Source of the DNA: Accumulibacter sp.
GTDB taxonomy: Bacteria > Pseudomonadota > Gammaproteobacteria > Burkholderiales > Rhodocyclaceae
Length of the DNA: 8,594 nucleotides
Assembly (NCBI GenBank): GCA_031264825.1
Contig: JAISDL010000125.1
Location: forward strand, 1 to 8,594
Reading direction: 5' to 3'
This document shows, piece by piece, positions 4,969 through 8,594 of the stretch. The translations under genes and the position numbers were made by a program. Position 1 is the stretch's first letter, and the number at the start of each line of letters is the position of its first letter. Below the pieces are notes generated by a model. It did no database searches. It saw only the letters and a program-made list of their open reading frames with translations, and was not told where the DNA came from.

Positions 4969-5457
4969 ATGAAAAAAGCGTTTGACAGAGTCGTATTCGC
5001 GTTTGTCGTTCTTCTGCTTTGTTCGTGCAGCGGGATGCTCGCCCCAAGCGACTTGGGGGTATACGACAAAACGGTTCCGGAGAAGGAGCTGGCGCTCCTG
5101 TATATCCCGGCGTATTACACGGTCAATCGTTTCGACGGAAAGGAGGTCGCATGGACCGGGGGGGAACTCATCCCCACGGGGGCGGAAATCCTGATTCCGT
5201 CGGGGTCGCACGATTTCGAATACCGTTATGACAAACCTCAGACGGGCGGGTGTACGGTCGGCGCGCCGCAACAATCCTGCAGTGTCAGCCGCGGTTTCAG
5301 GACCTGTTATCAGACGACTCAGCGGACTTGTACGCCGGTCGTTCCCGCGCGGGCGTTCGACGGGAAGGCCAGCGCGACGATCGAGGCGGGCAAGAACTAC
5401 CAGGTCAACGAAAAGGACATCGGGCAGGGCAAGTCGCCCTTCAGTACGAGAAAGTAA
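4969..5457 (+). CDS. Small secreted lipoprotein, cysteine-rich, PEGA-like
   Basis: 162 residues after choosing the ATG at 4969, which has GGAGG 5 bases upstream and begins a proper signal peptide; upstream in-frame starts would bury it. MKKAFDR, a hydrophobic core (8-17) and lipobox LCSC predict lipidation at C20 and an outer- or inner-membrane location. The mature part has VNRFDGKEVAW (52-62), LIPSGSHDFEYRYD (75-88) and IEAGKNYQV (138-146), a pattern seen in small beta-sandwich lipoproteins with PEGA-like repeats. Between them is an insert with four evenly spaced cysteines (95, 104, 113, 121), possibly two disulfides. I do not recognise a specific function. There is no obvious terminator before tadA, about 100 bases downstream, so co-transcription is possible. 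Confidence 0.82.
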   Translation: MKKAFDRVVFAFVVLLLCSCSGMLAPSDLGVYDKTVPEKELALLYIPAYYTVNRFDGKEVAWTGGELIPTGAEILIPSGSHDFEYRYDKPQTGGCTVGAPQQSCSVSRGFRTCYQTTQRTCTPVVPARAFDGKASATIEAGKNYQVNEKDIGQGKSPFSTRK

Positions 5458-5559
5458 GGGCGGATGAAGTCCGGCGGCCGCTTCGATGGCGATTCCCGGA
5501 AGTGGTATGACGATGGATTTTCCTGTGCGTCGCCGATGAAGGAAGCATGAAAGGGTCGT

Positions 5560-6027
5560 ATGCAGGATGAGTTTTTCATGCGCGAGGCGATTTCGCTCGC
5601 GCTTTCCGCCGAGTGTCTCGGAGAAGTGCCGGTCGGCGCCGTCGTCGTCCGCGATAATCTGATCGTCGGTCGGGGGTTCAATACGTCGATCGGCGACCAC
5701 GACCCGACGGCGCACGCCGAGATCGCGGCTTTGCGCGACGCCGCGCGTCGTCTGGAAAACTATCGCCTTCCCGAGTGCGAGCTTTTTGTGACCCTGGAGC
5801 CTTGCGCGATGTGCGCCGGCGCCATTTTTCACGCGCGCATCAAGCGACTCGTCTATGGCGCGCGCGACCCGAAGACCGGCGCGCACGGGAGCGTCGTCGA
5901 TCTTTTTGCCGTCGATCGCCTGAATCACCACGCCGCTTCGGTCGTCGGCGGCGTTCTGGCGGATGAGTGCGCGAAAATCCTGTCGGATTTCTTTGCCGAC
6001 CGGCGACTTCGCCGCGCGTTGTCGTGA
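5560..6027 (+). CDS. tadA: tRNA-specific adenosine deaminase
   Basis: 155-residue TadA, which converts adenosine 34 to inosine in tRNA-Arg(ACG) so that one tRNA reads several codons; essential in most bacteria. The zinc site is complete: H52 and catalytic E54 in TAHAEI, C82 and C85 in EPCAMC. The TadA-specific stretches VPVGAVVV (23-30), YGARDPKTGAHGS (99-111) and LADECAKILSDFF (133-145) separate it from other cytidine/guanine deaminases. The length is that of compact TadA. The Shine-Dalgarno is weak (AAAGGG, 4 bases before ATG). The stop codon overlaps the next start (TGATG), so the downstream YkuD gene is translationally coupled. Confidence 0.97.
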   Translation: MQDEFFMREAISLALSAECLGEVPVGAVVVRDNLIVGRGFNTSIGDHDPTAHAEIAALRDAARRLENYRLPECELFVTLEPCAMCAGAIFHARIKRLVYGARDPKTGAHGSVVDLFAVDRLNHHAASVVGGVLADECAKILSDFFADRRLRRALS

Positions 6028-6509
6028 TGCGAATCCGGATTTCGATTGCGCGCCAAACGCTCGTTTTGATGGACGATTCCGGTCGGGTTTCCGGCGTCTG
6101 GCCCGTTTCGACGTCGTCCCGCGGGCCGGGTGAGCGCCACGACAGTTGTTGTACGCCGCGAGGCCGGCACATCGTCCGGGCGAAAATCGGCGCGGGCTTG
6201 CCGGTGAATACCGTTTTTTCCGCGCGCCGCCCGACGGGGGAGGTCTATGCGCCCGCGCTCGCGTCGGCCTTTCCCGACAGGGACTGGATTCTGACGCGGA
6301 TTCTGTGGCTTTCGGGTTTGGAGCGTGGAAAGAACCGCCTGGGCGAGGTCGATACGATGCGCCGCTTTATCTATATTCACGGTTGCCCCGACGCGGTGTC
6401 GCTTCTTTTCCCCGGATCGCACGGCTGCGTCCGTATGCGTAACGCCGACGTCGTGGAACTGTTCGACCGTACGCCGCTTCGTACGCTCGTGGAAATCGTC
6501 GAAAACTGA
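6027..6509 (+). CDS. L,D-transpeptidase-fold (YkuD) protein
   Basis: 160 residues with an almost complete YkuD catalytic domain. The active-site signature is IHG (117-119) followed by SHGCVRM (131-137), giving nucleophile C134 with H118, H132 and R136. The family makes 3-3 peptidoglycan cross-links or attaches proteins to peptidoglycan, normally in the periplasm. This protein starts directly with the domain (MRIRISIARQTLVLMDD) and shows no signal peptide or membrane segment. Extending upstream to an in-frame ATG at 5967 adds 20 residues but no signal. The start at 6027 shares its A with the tadA stop, strongly favouring it. From memory, the tadA-YkuD pairing recurs in beta/gammaproteobacteria. 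A cytoplasmic or non-classically exported role is possible. Confidence 0.94.
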   Translation: MRIRISIARQTLVLMDDSGRVSGVWPVSTSSRGPGERHDSCCTPRGRHIVRAKIGAGLPVNTVFSARRPTGEVYAPALASAFPDRDWILTRILWLSGLERGKNRLGEVDTMRRFIYIHGCPDAVSLLFPGSHGCVRMRNADVVELFDRTPLRTLVEIVEN

Positions 6510-6516
6510 GAATTAG

Positions 6517-6569
6517 TTGATTTATTTTCTCGAAAAAAGAGTGATAATGGGAAAAAAATCAAGGAGGGG
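6517..6569 (+). promoter_or_regulatory. Candidate promoter and Shine-Dalgarno of the HD-GYP gene
   Basis: This gap is strikingly AT-rich against its surroundings. A -10-like GATAAT (6543-6548) is present, with only weak -35 candidates (TTTATT at 6521-6526, 16 bases away; TTGATT at 6517-6522, 20 bases away). A strong Shine-Dalgarno AAGGAGG lies at 6561-6567. Its spacing is 2 bases to the TTG at 6570 and 14 to the ATG at 6582, neither ideal. Confidence 0.4.
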
Positions 6570-6581
6570 TTGAAAACTCTG

Positions 6582-7763
6582 ATGGATAACGTGCGTAAAA
6601 CGATCATGTTGGTCGATGACAATATCTCCAACCTGACGATCGGGAAGAATGTCCTGCGCGACAAGTACAACGTTTTTACGCTCTCTTCCGGCGAAAAACT
6701 TTTCAAGATGCTTGAAAAGGTGACGCCCGACTTCATCATGTTGGACATCGAGATGCCCGAGATGGACGGGTACGCCGTGATGAGGCAGCTCAAGGCCAGC
6801 CCGAAGACGGAGTCGATTCCCGTTATTTTTCTGACGGCGAAGAACGATTCGAACAGCGAACTCGAGGGTTTGTCGCTCGGTGCCGTCGACTACATTTCAA
6901 AGCCGTTTTCTCCGCCGCTTCTCCTGAAGCGCATCGAGCTTCATTCGATGATCGAGTCGCAGAAACGCGAGCTTCAGGATTACAACGACAATCTCCAGGA
7001 GATGGTCGAAAAGAAGACCGAGGACGTTTTCAATCTGCAAAACGTCGTGCTCCAGACGATGGCGGAACTCGTCGAATGCAGGGACGACATCACCGGCGGG
7101 CACATCGAACGTACGCGCTACTACCTCCAGATTCTCGTCAATACGATGGCGGAGAAGAATCTCCACCGGGAACAGGCGCTGGAATGGATCAAGGACCGCT
7201 ACTTTTTCGTCTCGGCGCAGTTGCACGACGTCGGGAAAATTGCGATCAGCGACAGCATCCTGAAAAAGCCCGGCCCGCTGACGCCCGAAGAATTCAACGA
7301 AATGAAAACGCATACGACCTTCGGCGCGCAGATCATCGAAAAGATCAGGCATCGCGTCAACGAAGAATCCTTCCTCGACTACGCGAAAATATTCGCGCTG
7401 ACGCACCACGAGAAATGGGACGGGTCGGGCTACCCGGAAGGGCTTGCCGGGGAGAACATCCCTTTGCAGGGAAGATTGATGGCGATCTCGGACGTCTACG
7501 ACGCGCTGATCGCGGAGCGTCCCTACAAGAAGCCGATGCCGCACGAGCGTGCCGTCTCGATCATCTCGGAAGGGCGCGGGAAGCATTTCGACCCGCAACT
7601 TGTCGACGTTTTTCTCTCGATTTCCGACCAATTCGAGCGCGTGACCGAGCTTTCGCACAGCATCCTGAGCGGAAAATCCGGGACCGAAGAAAAGATGGAA
7701 CTCAACGAGATGCTTCAGCCCGCTTCGCTTTATCCCAAACGTCAGCACATCGTGATGGAGTGA
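6582..7763 (+). CDS. Response regulator with HD-GYP phosphodiesterase domain
   Basis: 393 residues. The receiver domain (7-122) has acidic pocket D12/D13, phosphoacceptor D55 (FIMLDIEMPEMDGY), T85 and K107 (SKPF). A helical, probably coiled-coil linker (123-155) follows, then a full HD-GYP domain: GGHIERT (172-178), HDVGK (215-219), H243 in KTH, HHEKWDGSGYP (275-285) and ISDVYDAL (302-309). HD-GYP proteins hydrolyse cyclic di-GMP, so phosphorylation of D55 would control turnover of this messenger, affecting motility and biofilm. It is the RpfG-like architecture. No sensor kinase is adjacent in the window. The start is uncertain: ATG 6582 or TTG 6570, which would add MKTL. A heptad repeat begins directly after the stop. 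Confidence 0.95.
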   Translation: MDNVRKTIMLVDDNISNLTIGKNVLRDKYNVFTLSSGEKLFKMLEKVTPDFIMLDIEMPEMDGYAVMRQLKASPKTESIPVIFLTAKNDSNSELEGLSLGAVDYISKPFSPPLLLKRIELHSMIESQKRELQDYNDNLQEMVEKKTEDVFNLQNVVLQTMAELVECRDDITGGHIERTRYYLQILVNTMAEKNLHREQALEWIKDRYFFVSAQLHDVGKIAISDSILKKPGPLTPEEFNEMKTHTTFGAQIIEKIRHRVNEESFLDYAKIFALTHHEKWDGSGYPEGLAGENIPLQGRLMAISDVYDALIAERPYKKPMPHERAVSIISEGRGKHFDPQLVDVFLSISDQFERVTELSHSILSGKSGTEEKMELNEMLQPASLYPKRQHIVME

Positions 7764-7764
7764 G

Positions 7765-7876
7765 CAGGGATCAGGGATCAGGAATCAGGAGACAGAGGAC
7801 AGGAGACAGAGAAATATGCGGCGCAAAGCGCCGGAAAATAATCTGTCTCCCGTTTCCTGACATCTGATTCCTGAAA
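7765..7876. repeat. Inverted heptad-array repeat after the HD-GYP gene
   Basis: Left units CAGGGAT, CAGGGAT, CAGGAAT, CAGGAGA, CAGAGGA, CAGGAGA run from 7765 to about 7812. The centre is a perfect hairpin CGGCGC-AAA-GCGCCG (7819-7833). Right units CTGTCTC, CCGTTTC, CTGACAT, CTGATTC follow to about 7876. It begins one base after the TGA and could form a long 3' stem on this transcript. It lacks the U-tract of an intrinsic terminator. Confidence 0.85.
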
Positions 7877-8037
7877 CCCACCCCCGGTCCCTCCCTTGTC
7901 AGGGAGGGGTGATGGAGGGATGGGGAGGGGTTTCCGATCGGTGTTTTGTCGCTTTTCCCCGGTGGCGAAGCCGCCGAAAATGATCGTTGAGCCACTGATC
8001 GGTTTTCACCTGATTCCTGACATCTGTCATCTGATAT
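7876..8037. repeat. Further repeat module with C-rich hairpin
   Basis: CCCACCCCCGG is followed by CTCCCTTGTCAGGGAG (about 7892-7907, a hairpin), a G-rich tract to 7930, the CCGATCGGTGTTTTG module, a GC hairpin GGTGGC-GAA-GCCGCC (7961-7975), an ACTGATCGGTTTTC module and right-hand heptads to 8037. It is a second module adjoining the preceding one without a left heptad arm. Confidence 0.75.
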
Positions 8038-8167
8038 GCGCCTGCGGACTCGTTGGGGTTCGCTGCGCTCACCACCAACCTATACCGCCGATGGGGCACG
8101 GCGCGCCGTGCCTCTACAAGAACCCAACGCGCCCCGCGATCGTTGGGCATAGCAATGCTCAGCCCAA
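8034..8167. repeat. REP-like and palindrome composite, copy 1
   Basis: Contains a REP-like hairpin (8051-8083), the palindrome GGCACGGCGCGCCGTGCC (8095-8112) and a second REP-like hairpin (8141-8166). The part 8034-8120 is nearly the reverse complement of 1186-1270. The part 8119-8167 is identical to 8377-8425. Confidence 0.88.
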
Positions 8168-8171
8168 GCTA

Positions 8172-8218
8172 CCGATCGGTTTCATCTGTCTCCTGTTTCC
8201 TGTCTCCTGACTCCTGAT
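8172..8218. repeat. ACCGATCGG module plus right-hand heptads
   Basis: ACCGATCGGTTTCATCTG followed by CTCCTGTTTC, CTGTCTC, CTGACTC and CTGATGG. It is a half copy of the inverted heptad repeat, with no left arm. Confidence 0.75.
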
Positions 8219-8285
8219 GGGGAGGACAGGAGGGGTTTGATTCCGTTTCCAAACCGCCCCTATTCCGTCATTCATAGGACAGCGG

Positions 8286-8427
8286 AATCGTTGGGCATCG
8301 CTTCGCTCACCCCAACCTATGCGCGCTGGGGCACGGCGCGCCGTGCCCCTACAAGAACCCAACGCGCTCCGCGATCAGAACCCAACGCGCCCCGCGATCG
8401 TTGGGCATAGCAATGCTCAGCCCAACG
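8286..8427. repeat. REP-like and palindrome composite, copy 2, with tandem duplication
   Basis: REP-like hairpin (8289-8320), a perfect 22-base palindrome (8328-8349), a 23-base unit beginning AGAACCCAACGCGC repeated in tandem (8354-8376 and 8377-8399, one mismatch), then a REP-like hairpin to 8427. It is the same order as 8095-8167 with one extra 23-base unit. Confidence 0.88.
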
Positions 8428-8594
8428 ACCATGATAGTTGCGAGCACCCCCGATAATGAAAGAAACTAAGGGGTGGAAGGAGGGGGTAGAGGTCGTGCCT
8501 AATTTTGGCGGTATGGACCCCGAGCCCAACGTGACCTGCTGAACGAACTCGAACCCCGGATTGCTTCCTTGAGAGCGCACGCTAAACAGGCCGT
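8428..8594. other. Right-edge segment with no recognisable gene
   Basis: This stretch is outside the repeat families. A minus-strand frame is open across it and off the edge, but it continues into the repeats, has no recognisable domain and shows no Shine-Dalgarno. I see no tRNA or other RNA fold. It could be the margin of a feature beyond the window. Confidence 0.3.

Noticed and set aside
5547..5570. Seven-codon leader peptide overlapping the tadA start
   Set aside because: It has a GAAGGA-like site upstream but no regulatory codons or hairpins; most likely chance.
4846..5931. Long open frame on the minus strand (361 codons)
   Set aside because: It lies opposite the lipoprotein and tadA genes, which have clear motifs, and its Arg/His-rich sequence matches no family. 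It is a GC-rich shadow.
6897..7748. Minus-strand open frame of 283 codons
   Set aside because: Exact shadow of the HD-GYP coding region, composition driven by its codons.
7765..7876. Intrinsic terminator for the HD-GYP gene
   Set aside because: The hairpin is strong but is followed by AAAATAATCTG, not a T-run, and is a copy of a dispersed repeat. Annotated as repeat only.
7896..8210. Open frames in the right-hand repeat region with peptides such as CLLFPVS
   Set aside because: Their peptides are simply translated heptad and REP repeats, similar in every copy, without start signals.
8530..8594. tRNA gene suggested by GGTTCGAGTTCG on the minus strand
   Set aside because: No acceptor, D or anticodon stems can be assembled around it.

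Overview
The window is a GC-rich bacterial segment with eleven credible protein genes. They sit as short operons or single genes in intergenic DNA that is unusually full of dispersed repeats. No rRNA, tRNA, CRISPR array or transposase gene is visible. The tadA gene coupled to a small YkuD gene is an arrangement I associate with beta/gammaproteobacteria. The YdiL-type regulator and a small element resembling a Neisseria intergenic repeat point the same way. I therefore suggest a Gram-negative bacterium, perhaps a betaproteobacterium, with low confidence.

Layout: (1) 1-381 is repeat DNA. (2) 382-1037, minus strand, is a VapBC toxin-antitoxin operon. (3) 1079-1455 is composite repeat DNA, followed by two small hairpins. 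(4) 1530-2576, plus, encodes a ClpX-family AAA+ ATPase without the zinc-binding domain and with an altered pore loop; its last codons are made of repeat DNA. (5) 2577-2732 is repeat DNA. (6) 2733-3176, minus, is a universal stress protein. (7) 3225-3348 is a repeat inverted on itself. (8) 3363-3842, minus, is a YdiL/DUF1870 (Aca2-like) HTH protein. (9) 4053-4675, plus, is a HigBA toxin-antitoxin pair. (10) 4673-4929 holds an apparent MITE-like element. (11) 4969-5457 is a small cysteine-rich lipoprotein. (12) 5560-6509 is tadA plus an L,D-transpeptidase-fold gene. (13) 6582-7763 is a REC-HD-GYP response regulator, a probable c-di-GMP phosphodiesterase. (14) 7764 to about 8427 is repeat DNA, and the last 165 bases have no recognisable gene.

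The genes do not form one obvious pathway. There are two independent type II toxin-antitoxin modules, one tRNA-editing/cell-wall operon, one signalling protein, one stress protein and one AAA+ unfoldase. The most unusual content is (a) the repeat system: heptanucleotide arrays (units such as CAGGAGA or ATCAGGG) in facing orientation around GC hairpin modules, mixed with REP-like hairpins and GGCACGGCGCGCCGTGCC palindromes and pressed up against gene ends; and (b) the stripped-down ClpX-like ATPase whose C-terminus has been rewritten by that repeat. I see no convincing complete new defence system.
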